From Herbinix sp. (GTDB taxonomy: Bacteria > Bacillota > Clostridia > Lachnospirales > Lachnospiraceae): a stretch of 64,000 nucleotides of DNA. The DNA lies in assembly GCA_029256105.1 (NCBI GenBank), contig JAQSYO010000015.1:1-64000 (forward strand). The letters are read 5' to 3'. Positions 1 to 8,277 of this stretch are shown here, piece by piece (the first letter of the stretch is position 1; every line of letters begins with the position of its first letter). The translations under genes and the position numbers were made by a program. The notes under the pieces were generated by a model, which had not been told where the DNA came from, made no database searches, and saw only the letters and a program-made list of their open reading frames with translations.

Positions 1-1
1 G

Positions 2-1468
2 TTTGATGTTTATAATGATATTCAGGCTAGGACAGGCGGTGAAATATACATAGGTGTGGTAGGGCCGGTCAGAACAGGAAAGTCTACCTTTATTAAGAGG
101 TTCATGGATCTCTTGGTAATTCCGGGTATTGAAGATGTCCATAGCAGAGAACGGGCAATTGATGAATTGCCTCAGGCTGCGGCAGGTAGGACAATTATGA
201 CTACCGAACCGAAGTTTATACCAAAGGAAGCTGCCGTGATTACGTTTGATGATGAAACGAAGGTAAAAATTCGTTTGATTGACTGCGTAGGATATATGGT
301 TGACGGAGCATCCGGCCATGTTGAAAACCAACATGAACGGATGGTAAAGACACCTTGGTTTGACCACGAAATTCCGTTTACCCAAGCAGCTGAAATCGGA
401 ACTAAGAAAGTTATTAATGACCATTCCACCATCGGAATCGTTGTTACCACAGATGGCAGCTTTGGTGAGCTTCCCAGGGCTAGCTACAAGGCTCCGGAAG
501 AAAAGACGATACTGGAATTGAAGAACCTTGGAAAGCCATTTATTGTACTTTTAAATTCCAATAAGCCATATTCAAATGATACAATAAGAATTGCCGAGGA
601 AATCTCACAAGATTACGATGTACCGGTTATGCCTGTCAATGCAGAGCAGTTAAAGAAGGATGACATCACAAAGATCATGGAAAATATTTTATCCGTATTT
701 CCAATCACCGAGGTGGATTTCTTTATGCCAAAATGGGCAGAGATGTTACCCGCGGACCATTGGCTGAAACTGGATTTGATTGCAGCTGTAAAGGATTTAT
801 TCCAAAATGTCACACAAATCAAGGATGCAAAATCAACAAATTTCAATACCGACAGCAAGTATGTCAAACGTTTTAAAGTTGACAAAGTAGATATGCAGGA
901 AGGAACCGTTCAGGTTAATGTTGAATTTGATGATCTGTATTACTATAAAATCCTTAGTGATCTCATTGGCGTCCCGATTTCCGGTGAATATCAGTTGATT
1001 TCTACATTAAAAGAATTAGCTGCTAAAAAATCAGAATATGAGAAAGTATCTTATGCAACAGATCAGGTAAAAGCAAAAGGCTATGGAGTCGTTACTCCAC
1101 TTAGAAATGAAATAACGATTGAGGAACCCGAGGTAATGAAGCATGGCAATAAATACGGAGTAAAAATTAAAGCTACCGCACCTTCGATTCATATGATCAA
1201 AGCTGACATTCTTACAGAAGTGGCACCAATCGTTGGAACAGAAGCGCAAGCCAGAGATCTAATTGGTTATATCAATGCAAATGCGAAGGAAAATCCGGAA
1301 GGCATTTGGGACACTAATATTTTTGGAAAATCGATTCGTCAATTAGTAGATGATGGAATTAATTTAAAAATCAATAAATTGACGGACGATAGTCAAATAA
1401 AACTTCAGGAAACGATGCAGAAAATTATTAATGATAGTAATGGTGGTCTCATCTGCATAATTATTTAA
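2..1468 (+). CDS. spoIVA: Stage IV sporulation protein A, SpoIVA (5' end cut by window)
   Basis: SpoIVA is the ATPase that polymerises on the outer forespore membrane and forms the base of the spore coat. The reading frame is open from base 2 and begins FDVYNDIQARTGGEIYIG, which corresponds to the first residues of the family just after the missing start codon, so only a few N-terminal residues are lost. The Walker A motif GPVRTGKST follows at once, with the TRAFAC-like G-domain (LIDCVGY) behind it, and the protein ends in the family's characteristic hydrophobic tail GGLICIII. Length (about 488 aa seen) fits the usual 490 or so. A terminator follows directly. Its presence marks the organism as an endospore former. 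Confidence 0.97.
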   Translation, partial: FDVYNDIQARTGGEIYIGVVGPVRTGKSTFIKRFMDLLVIPGIEDVHSRERAIDELPQAAAGRTIMTTEPKFIPKEAAVITFDDETKVKIRLIDCVGYMVDGASGHVENQHERMVKTPWFDHEIPFTQAAEIGTKKVINDHSTIGIVVTTDGSFGELPRASYKAPEEKTILELKNLGKPFIVLLNSNKPYSNDTIRIAEEISQDYDVPVMPVNAEQLKKDDITKIMENILSVFPITEVDFFMPKWAEMLPADHWLKLDLIAAVKDLFQNVTQIKDAKSTNFNTDSKYVKRFKVDKVDMQEGTVQVNVEFDDLYYYKILSDLIGVPISGEYQLISTLKELAAKKSEYEKVSYATDQVKAKGYGVVTPLRNEITIEEPEVMKHGNKYGVKIKATAPSIHMIKADILTEVAPIVGTEAQARDLIGYINANAKENPEGIWDTNIFGKSIRQLVDDGINLKINKLTDDSQIKLQETMQKIINDSNGGLICIII

Positions 1469-1483
1469 TATTTGTTCATAGAA

Positions 1484-1531
1484 AGCTGCCCAAGTTACGA
1501 GCTTTTTCGTACAGTGGTAGCTTTTTTTTGT
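1484..1531 (+). terminator. Rho-independent terminator after spoIVA
   Basis: A stem AAAGCTGCC / GGTAGCTTT (with a G-T pair) encloses a loop and runs into a tract of eight T residues, 15 bases or so after the spoIVA stop codon. Confidence 0.75.
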
Positions 1532-1578
1532 ATAAATTGTTAATTCTGACTAATTTTTAAAATAAAGCTGACATATAG

Positions 1579-1607
1579 TTGACAAAAACTATAGCGTTTG
1601 GTATAAT
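1579..1607 (+). promoter_or_regulatory. Consensus sigma-A promoter for the NlpC/P60 gene
   Basis: A perfect -35 TTGACA (1579-1584) and a perfect -10 TATAAT (1602-1607) are separated by exactly 17 bases. Transcription would begin near 1614, leaving a leader of about 118 bases before the ATG at 1732. I could not match this leader to a known riboswitch class. Confidence 0.85.
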
Positions 1608-1731
1608 ACTCACGTAACATATTTAACAATTATGTAATAAATGATTTAACAATTTGACTTACGTTTTGATTACATAAGGGATGACTTGGTATTTCGTGTG
1701 ATAAAACAAGAAAATATTTGGAGGATATACC

Positions 1732-2805
1732 ATGAATAAGAAGCTTCTAAAGTTTTCCTTGGTTTGTGCAACTGGAGCAATCGTCCTCACAGCCAATCCA
1801 AAGATAGCCTTGGCTTATGAGGAACCTGTAGCCGGTTATACATTTGATAAGATTTCTTATAATACGAAAGATAATTCTGATGGCTCTGTTATATCATCGT
1901 TAGCTTTATATGATATACCGATACCCGGATTTAACAATATTGGAATTGCAGATGTAACTACGAACCTTTTAATACGTTCTGGTCCTGGAGAAGATAAAAA
2001 GATTATTGGAAAGCTTCCGAAAAATGGCGGCTGTGAAATCCTTGAGTCCAGTAAAGACGGTTGGACTAAGATTAATTCTGGTAAAGTTACTGGTTATGTT
2101 AAAAGTGAATTTTTAATCATAGGTGTTGAAGCAACTCGTCTTGCGAAAGAAGTTGGTAACTATGTTGCAACCGCTAATACAAATGGCCTTCACCTTAGAG
2201 GAAAAGCTTCCACTGATTCAGAAATTATTGATTCCGTTGCTAAGGGTGAGGAATTACTTGTTTTAGATTCTAGAGTAATTACTGACGATAAGGAACATGG
2301 CCAATGGGTTCAGGTTCGTCTTGATAGTGATGAAGATGAAAACGGTACGATTGCTTTCGTAGCAAAAGAATATGTTAATTTGTCTTTCGAATTAATAAAA
2401 GCAGTCTCAATGGAAGAATTAGAGTATGGTTCAGGTGTTTCCTCAACTCGTGTTAATCTAATTAATTTTGCAAAGAAATATTTAGGTGAATCTTATGTAT
2501 GGGGTGGCACCACCTTAGGAGTTGGTGTTGACTGTTCTGGTTTTACCATGAGAGTTTACGAACATTTTGGCTACTCCATTCCTCGTACATCAAGAAGTCA
2601 GGGAAGTAGCGGATCAAGAGTGAATGCCTCCAGTTTAAAGCCTGGTGATTTAGTATTCTATGGTAGCTCCAGTTATATTAGCCATGTAGCTATTTATATC
2701 GGTAACGGCAAAGTAATACATGCAAGTAATCGAAGAGATGGAATTAAGATCTCGAATATGTACTATAGACAGCCTATTAAATTTGTAAGATACATTAATG
2801 ATTAG
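1732..2805 (+). CDS. Secreted SH3-domain NlpC/P60 peptidoglycan hydrolase
   Basis: Predicted exported cell-wall endopeptidase that cuts peptide cross-bridges of peptidoglycan. A signal peptide (KK, then a hydrophobic core, ending near ALA at residue 28) is followed by two bacterial SH3-like repeats (about residues 78-130 and 148-218; each carries an LxxRxxxxxxxxI pattern) that usually bind the wall. A C-terminal NlpC/P60 domain (about 240-357) contains the catalytic Cys268 in VDCSGF, His318 in SHVAIY and His330 in IHASN. The start is set by GGAGG seven bases before the ATG. It is a single-gene transcript with its own consensus promoter and terminator. The perfect promoter suggests high, constitutive vegetative expression. 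Confidence 0.93.
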   Translation: MNKKLLKFSLVCATGAIVLTANPKIALAYEEPVAGYTFDKISYNTKDNSDGSVISSLALYDIPIPGFNNIGIADVTTNLLIRSGPGEDKKIIGKLPKNGGCEILESSKDGWTKINSGKVTGYVKSEFLIIGVEATRLAKEVGNYVATANTNGLHLRGKASTDSEIIDSVAKGEELLVLDSRVITDDKEHGQWVQVRLDSDEDENGTIAFVAKEYVNLSFELIKAVSMEELEYGSGVSSTRVNLINFAKKYLGESYVWGGTTLGVGVDCSGFTMRVYEHFGYSIPRTSRSQGSSGSRVNASSLKPGDLVFYGSSSYISHVAIYIGNGKVIHASNRRDGIKISNMYYRQPIKFVRYIND

Positions 2806-2849
2806 TAATTAAAAATTATGTAATATATTAAAAATATGTATATATTAAA

Positions 2850-2885
2850 GAATGGTTGAATCGATATGGTTCAACCATTTTTATA
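2850..2885 (+). terminator. Rho-independent terminator after the NlpC/P60 gene
   Basis: The 10-bp inverted repeat AATGGTTGAA / TTCAACCATT with a 9-base loop is followed by a short T-rich run. Confidence 0.8.
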
Positions 2886-3076
2886 TGTATATCAACATTT
2901 TATATGTATACCAAATTGATTTGAAGGAATAATTTCGAATTTATTTAAACTCAATTATTAGGTTATGATTAATTATATACATTAAGCATTGACAGTTCTT
3001 GGATAGAATTTTATAATAGCCGTTATATAAACGAATATAACAAAGCCAAGCACAGGGCAGACAGGAGCGAATAACC

Positions 3077-4750
3077 GTGGAAATAGTCTTTTTTATATTG
3101 ATAGGAATTTTTGCTATTGTTATTTGGAGCATTTTTAATGAGAGGGCAAATATTCAAAAGTTAAAGATTCAACTAAGGGAACAATGGGGAAAGACGCCGG
3201 AAGAGGAATACACATCCGAAAAATTTGAATATATGAAGGCTTTTTATAAGTCCATAAAAGATGATCATTTGGATGTTGATGATATTACCTGGAATGATTT
3301 AGACATGGATGAAATATTTATGGAGATGAATAATACACAATGCTCCATTGGTGAAGAATACCTTTATGCACTCCTTCGCAAACCGTGCTTTTCTCAAGAG
3401 GAATTACAAGAACGAAACCGTTTAATGAGATTTTTTGAAGAAAATGAAGAGAAACGAATTTTATTACAGACAAAATTATATCAGATTGGAAAGCTCAGTA
3501 ATATCTCCATCTATGAATATATTAATCGCCTTGATGAGCTGGAGACAAAAAACAATCTGAGCCATTATTTATTAGATCTTGGTTTGCTTCTATCCATTGT
3601 TTTGATCTTTATTAGTCCTGGGTTTGGTGGTGTCTGTACGATTGGATTTGTAATATATAATATTTTTAATTACTATTCTGAAAAAGCAAAAATCGAAAAA
3701 TATTTTATGGTATTTTCCTATATTTTTCGTCTTCTCGATAGCACCAAATCCATTAACCATTTAGAGATACCCGAGATCAAAACATACACGGATCGTTTAC
3801 AAGAGGATATTCATCATTTTAAAAAGCTGGAAAGAGGCTCCTTTCTCTTGGCACCCAAAAGCCCAAATGGGACTATTCTTGATGCACTCTTAGATTATTT
3901 TCGCATGTTATTTCATATTGATTTAATAAAATTTAATTCCATGCTGAGCTTTTTTAAGAAAAACCGTAAAACACTTAATCGTATCTTTGTCAATGTTGGT
4001 TTTTTAGACAGTATGATTGCGACAGCCTCCTTTCGTAAATTGATCTATTATTACTGTGAACCGGAGCTTATAAAAACCGGACATCCTAGAGTTGCAGTAA
4101 CGGATTTATATCATCCACTCCTTGACACTCCAGTACCAAATTCAATATCTGAAAACATATCAGTATTGCTTACTGGTTCAAACGCCTCGGGTAAATCTAC
4201 TTTCATTAAAACCCTTGCGATTAATGCAATTTTGTCACAAACAATCTATACTTCTACAAGTAAAAGTTATAAAGCTAGTTATTTTATGATTTATTCCTCC
4301 ATGGCACTGCGAGATAATATTTTCAGTAATGAAAGCTATTACATCGTAGAAATTAAATCCCTAAAGCGCATTCTAGATCGGGTAAATAATGATGTGCCTG
4401 TATTATGCTTTATTGATGAAGTATTACGTGGCACTAACACCCTGGAGCGTATTGCAGCTTCCTCGCGTATTCTATCCTCCTTGGCGAAGAAGAATACCCT
4501 AGTATTTGCTGCAACACATGACATTGAACTTACTCATATCCTTGAAAATAACTTTTCAAATTATCATTTTCAAGAGCGTATAGAAGATAATCAAATTCTA
4601 TTTGACTATAAATTATATAAAGGAAAAGCAATATCAAAAAATGCAATTAAACTACTCGACATGCTTGGTTATCCCAAAGATATTATCTCCTCTGCAGAAG
4701 ACGCAGCAGAAGAGTTCCTGTCGAAGGGCGAATGGAGTAAGAAGGAGTAA
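3077..4750 (+). CDS. MutS-family ATPase with N-terminal membrane segments
   Basis: A MutS-related P-loop ATPase that lacks the mismatch-recognition domain. Residues 1-20 form a hydrophobic segment and residues about 165-200 contain two further membrane spans, so it is probably membrane-anchored. The C-terminal half is the MutS ATPase: Walker A TGSNASGKST at about 366-375, Walker B VLCFIDEVLRGTNT, and a following ATHD box. Length 557 aa is typical of the membrane MutS-like subfamily found in clostridia, whose role is not known; it should not be equated with mismatch repair or with MutS2 (no Smr domain is seen). The start is GTG with GGAG nine bases upstream. rnhA follows at 23 bases and is probably co-transcribed. 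Confidence 0.85.
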   Translation: MEIVFFILIGIFAIVIWSIFNERANIQKLKIQLREQWGKTPEEEYTSEKFEYMKAFYKSIKDDHLDVDDITWNDLDMDEIFMEMNNTQCSIGEEYLYALLRKPCFSQEELQERNRLMRFFEENEEKRILLQTKLYQIGKLSNISIYEYINRLDELETKNNLSHYLLDLGLLLSIVLIFISPGFGGVCTIGFVIYNIFNYYSEKAKIEKYFMVFSYIFRLLDSTKSINHLEIPEIKTYTDRLQEDIHHFKKLERGSFLLAPKSPNGTILDALLDYFRMLFHIDLIKFNSMLSFFKKNRKTLNRIFVNVGFLDSMIATASFRKLIYYYCEPELIKTGHPRVAVTDLYHPLLDTPVPNSISENISVLLTGSNASGKSTFIKTLAINAILSQTIYTSTSKSYKASYFMIYSSMALRDNIFSNESYYIVEIKSLKRILDRVNNDVPVLCFIDEVLRGTNTLERIAASSRILSSLAKKNTLVFAATHDIELTHILENNFSNYHFQERIEDNQILFDYKLYKGKAISKNAIKLLDMLGYPKDIISSAEDAAEEFLSKGEWSKKE

Positions 4751-4773
4751 AATTATAAACTGTGGAGGAAAAT

Positions 4774-5250
4774 ATGGACGTTACAATATATACCGATGGA
4801 TCAGCAAGAGGAAACCCGGATGGCCCCGGTGGATACGGCGCAATAGTTGTATACGTCGATTCAAAAGGAATGGAACACGAGAGGGAATATAGTGCTGGTT
4901 TTAAAAAAACTACAAACAACCGTATGGAACTTATGGCAGCCATTGTTGGCTTAGAGGCTTTAACGAAGCCTTGCAAGGTCCTTGTATACTCTGATTCTCA
5001 GTATGTCGTAAAAGCCTTTAATGATCATTGGTTGGATAGCTGGATTATGAAGGGATGGAAAAGAGGTAAGAACGAACCTGTCAAGAACATAGATCTCTGG
5101 AAACGTCTACTCAAAGCCAAAGAGCCTCACAATGTAACCTTTGCCTGGGTAAAAGGACACAACGGTCACCCCATGAACGAACGCTGTGACGTCCTAGCCA
5201 CCACCGCCGCCGACGGCACCGATTTATCCGACGACATACAAACCGAATAA
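4774..5250 (+). CDS. rnhA: Ribonuclease HI
   Basis: Cleaves the RNA strand of RNA-DNA hybrids (R-loops, primers). The RNase H fold is recognised by IYTDGSARGNPDGPGG at the N-terminus, the second acidic residue in NNRMELMAAIVGLEAL, the third in VYSDSQYVV, and a C-terminal VKGHNGHPMNERCDVLA, which together supply the D-E-D-D active site. I choose the ATG at 4774 because the in-frame GTG at 4762 lies inside the GTGGAGG Shine-Dalgarno sequence. The resulting 158 aa matches the family's usual size. It is followed by a terminator and by a hairpin repeat element, which separate it from mutS. Confidence 0.95.
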   Translation: MDVTIYTDGSARGNPDGPGGYGAIVVYVDSKGMEHEREYSAGFKKTTNNRMELMAAIVGLEALTKPCKVLVYSDSQYVVKAFNDHWLDSWIMKGWKRGKNEPVKNIDLWKRLLKAKEPHNVTFAWVKGHNGHPMNERCDVLATTAADGTDLSDDIQTE

Positions 5251-5262
5251 GAATAACCATCA

Positions 5263-5314
5263 AAACCATTGCAATCGAGTGTCATTATGCTATAATTGTA
5301 ATGGTTTATTTTAT
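5263..5314 (+). terminator. Rho-independent terminator after rnhA
   Basis: AAACCATTGCAAT pairs with ATTGTAATGGTTT across a loop of about 22 bases, followed by a T-rich tract. Confidence 0.7.
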
Positions 5315-5384
5315 AATATTTATTCGGTGACAGAGACGAAATATGTTGAAAACTGATTAATACAAATTAATAAATTATGTTTTA

Positions 5385-5527
5385 ACGTAAAGTATATCCC
5401 ATGTTTGAGGATTGGTATATTAAATTTGTGCAGCTCCGGCTGAGTGCCGCCCGTGAAGCGGAGCGCCCTGAACGCACGAAGGTATAGGCGCACAAATTTA
5501 ATATACCAATCCTCAAACATGTACACA
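5385..5527 (+). repeat. Hairpin (MITE/REP-like) repeat element, copy 1
   Basis: A perfect 32-bp inverted repeat (arms 5400-5431 and 5490-5521, outermost CATGTTTGAG / CTCAAACATG) encloses a 58-base GC-rich core that begins GCTCCGGCTGAGTGCCG. A second, diverged copy in the opposite orientation lies at 23452-23606 and shares the core, the arm ends and a few flanking bases (ATATCCCATG outside one arm, CATGTAC outside the other). The element sits between rnhA and mutS and encodes no protein. It could be a miniature transposable element or a structured RNA. Confidence 0.8.
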
Positions 5528-5553
5528 ACATTACTAAGGAAAGGAAATTCAAA

Positions 5554-8262
5554 ATGACTCAACTAACTCCCATGATGCAGCAATACGTGCAAATCAAGGA
5601 GCAATATAAAGACTGTATATTGTTTTATCGTTTAGGCGATTTTTATGAAATGTTTTTCGAAGATGCCCATGTCTGCTCAAAGGAACTGGAGATCGCGCTG
5701 ACTGGAAAAAGCGTCGGTCAGGAGGAGCGTGCCCCTATGTGTGGGGTTCCATACCATGCGGTGGAAGGCTACCTCAGTAAATTAGTCAGTCGTGGTTATC
5801 GTGTTGCAATTTGCGAACAGGTAGAAGATCCGAAGATGGCAAAGGGAATTGTCAAGAGGGAAGTTGTTCGAATTGTCACACCTGGTACCAATTTAAATAC
5901 GCAGGTATTAGATGAAACCAAAAACAATTATCTGATGGCTGTAGTACATACAACAAATGCTTATGGTATCTCCATAGTAGATGTTACAACAGGCGATTAC
6001 TATGTTACAGAGGTAGATACAGAACGTAAGTTAATGGATGAAATTTATAAATGGTCTCCTTCAGAGATCATTTGCAATGATACATTTTTCGTGTCAGGAA
6101 TTAATATTGAAGCCTTAAAAAGCTATAATAATCTTGTGTTGTCGCCACTAGAACCTTGGTATTTTGACGACGAACTTTGTGTTCGTGCTTTGAAGGAGCA
6201 TTTTAATGTTGGCACTCTGGATGGTCTAGGATTAAAGGATTATACCATTGGAGTAATCGCTTCTGGTTGTGTCATGCAGTTTCTGCAGGAGACGCAGAAG
6301 AGCTCCTTATCCCACATCACCAAATTATCACCCTATACTTATGAAAAATTTATACTCTTAGACAGCTCCACTGTCCGCAATTTGGAGCTTACTGAAACAA
6401 TAAGGGAAAAGCAGAAGAAGGGTTCTCTTCTTTGGGTACTGGATAAGACGAAGACGGCAATGGGAGCAAGACTACTTCGAAGCTATATGGAACAGCCCCT
6501 TATTGATTATGATTTAATTAACCAAAGACTTGAGGCTGTCAGTCAGCTAAAGGACAATATGATTACAAGAGAGGAAATACGAGAATATCTTAATCCTATC
6601 TATGATCTGGAACGTCTGATGAGTAAAGTCAGTTATAAAAGTGCAAATCCCAGGGATTTAATTGCCTTCAGTTCTTCTCTTTCCATGCTGCCTCATATTA
6701 AATATTTATTGAAGAGTTTTGAAGATGGACTTTTGAAGGATATCTATGAAGAACTGGATCCTTTACAGGATATTTTTGATTTAATCAGAGGTTCTATTGC
6801 TGAGGAACCGCCACTGAATGTGAAGGAAGGCGGTATTATTAAGGAAGGCTTCCATGAAGAGGTAGACCGTTTAAGAAGAGCTAAGACAGAAGGTAAAGAT
6901 TGGCTTATGGATCTCGAGACAAAGGAACGTGAAGCCACTGGAATTAAGAATCTCAAGATTCGTTATAACCGTGTATTCGGTTATTATCTGGAGGTAACCA
7001 ATTCATATCAGAATCTCGCTCCTGCTAATTGGATTAGAAAGCAAACCTTAGCCAATGCAGAACGCTATACTACTCCGGAACTAAAGGATTTGGAAGATAT
7101 TATCCTTGGGGCAGAGGACAAGCTTTTCTCCTTGGAATACAACCTATTTAGCGAAATACGAGATCAAATTTCGCTTGAAGTAAAACGAATTCAACAAACA
7201 GCGAAAGCCATTGCTAAAATAGATGTATTTGCTTCCCTTGCTTTAGTTGCTGAACATAATAATTATACGAGACCGATCATGAATACCAGTGGTTCCCTCG
7301 TTATCAAAAACGGAAGACATCCCGTCGTAGAACGGATGATTTCCCATGACATGTTTGTTGCTAATGATACTTTGTTGGATAATAAGAATAACCGCGTATC
7401 CATTATAACAGGACCGAATATGGCAGGAAAATCTACCTATATGCGACAGACCGCATTAATTGTGTTAATGTCGCAAATCGGAAGCTTTGTGCCAGCAGCT
7501 TCTGCTGATATTAGTATTGTAGACCGTATTTTTACCCGTGTAGGTGCATCCGATGACCTTGCTAGCGGCCAGAGTACCTTTATGGTTGAAATGACGGAGG
7601 TTGCTAACATATTACGAAATGCAACGAAAAACAGCCTACTAATTCTCGATGAAATCGGTAGAGGTACTAGTACCTTCGATGGACTTAGTATTGCCTGGGC
7701 TGTGGTAGAGCATATCAGTAATACCTCTATATTAGGAGCAAAGACGTTATTTGCAACGCATTATCATGAATTGACCGAATTAGAAGGTCGCCTTGAGGGT
7801 GTGAATAACTATTGCATCGCAGTAAAAGAGCAGGGTGAGGATATCGTATTCCTTCGTAAAATCGTCAAAGGTGGGGCCGATAAGAGCTATGGTATTCAAG
7901 TTGCCAAGTTAGCCGGAGTGCCTGCAAGTGTCCTCAAGCGTGCGACAGATATAGTGGCTGAGCTATCTGGGAATGATCTAGCATTAAAAGCAAAGAATCT
8001 TACTTCGCCAGAAGCTGTATCCTCAGAGGATGCTTTTATTCAGGAAGAATTATTTCTTAATAATTTTGCTGTGGGGGGTAATACTGGTTCGAACAAGAAA
8101 GATAAGAAGCCAAAAGATAGCAGTCAGTTCTCCTTATTTTCCTTAGAGGGTAATGAAGATATTATTGCAGAACTACGCGATCTAGATGTAGCCAGATTAA
8201 CACCGATTGATGCAATGAATAAGATTTATCAATTGCAGAAAAAGATTAAAGATAGAATTTAG
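5554..8262 (+). CDS. mutS: DNA mismatch repair protein MutS
   Basis: Recognises base mismatches and small loops and recruits MutL. The N-terminal domain carries the mismatch-reading motif GDFYEMFFEDA (the Phe-X-Glu wedge), followed by connector, lever/clamp and the C-terminal ATPase with Walker A GPNMAGKST (about residues 620-628), Walker B LLILDEIGRGTST and ATHYHEL. The length of 902 aa is within the family range. An asparagine/lysine-rich linker near residue 830-870 leads to the C-terminal dimerisation tail. The start ATG has AAGGAAA upstream. mutL follows after 15 bases, so the two repair genes form one operon, with miaA behind them. Confidence 0.98.
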   Translation: MTQLTPMMQQYVQIKEQYKDCILFYRLGDFYEMFFEDAHVCSKELEIALTGKSVGQEERAPMCGVPYHAVEGYLSKLVSRGYRVAICEQVEDPKMAKGIVKREVVRIVTPGTNLNTQVLDETKNNYLMAVVHTTNAYGISIVDVTTGDYYVTEVDTERKLMDEIYKWSPSEIICNDTFFVSGINIEALKSYNNLVLSPLEPWYFDDELCVRALKEHFNVGTLDGLGLKDYTIGVIASGCVMQFLQETQKSSLSHITKLSPYTYEKFILLDSSTVRNLELTETIREKQKKGSLLWVLDKTKTAMGARLLRSYMEQPLIDYDLINQRLEAVSQLKDNMITREEIREYLNPIYDLERLMSKVSYKSANPRDLIAFSSSLSMLPHIKYLLKSFEDGLLKDIYEELDPLQDIFDLIRGSIAEEPPLNVKEGGIIKEGFHEEVDRLRRAKTEGKDWLMDLETKEREATGIKNLKIRYNRVFGYYLEVTNSYQNLAPANWIRKQTLANAERYTTPELKDLEDIILGAEDKLFSLEYNLFSEIRDQISLEVKRIQQTAKAIAKIDVFASLALVAEHNNYTRPIMNTSGSLVIKNGRHPVVERMISHDMFVANDTLLDNKNNRVSIITGPNMAGKSTYMRQTALIVLMSQIGSFVPAASADISIVDRIFTRVGASDDLASGQSTFMVEMTEVANILRNATKNSLLILDEIGRGTSTFDGLSIAWAVVEHISNTSILGAKTLFATHYHELTELEGRLEGVNNYCIAVKEQGEDIVFLRKIVKGGADKSYGIQVAKLAGVPASVLKRATDIVAELSGNDLALKAKNLTSPEAVSSEDAFIQEELFLNNFAVGGNTGSNKKDKKPKDSSQFSLFSLEGNEDIIAELRDLDVARLTPIDAMNKIYQLQKKIKDRI

Positions 8263-8277
8263 CATTTGGAGGAAACT

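Noticed and set aside
1614..1731. c-di-AMP (ydaO) riboswitch upstream of the NlpC/P60 gene
   Set aside because: The leader is shorter and lacks the conserved segments of that class as far as I can read.
5400..5521. Hairpin before mutS as a plain terminator
   Set aside because: The 32-bp arms with a 58-base core and a second copy elsewhere fit a repeat element better; a normal terminator for rnhA is present upstream.
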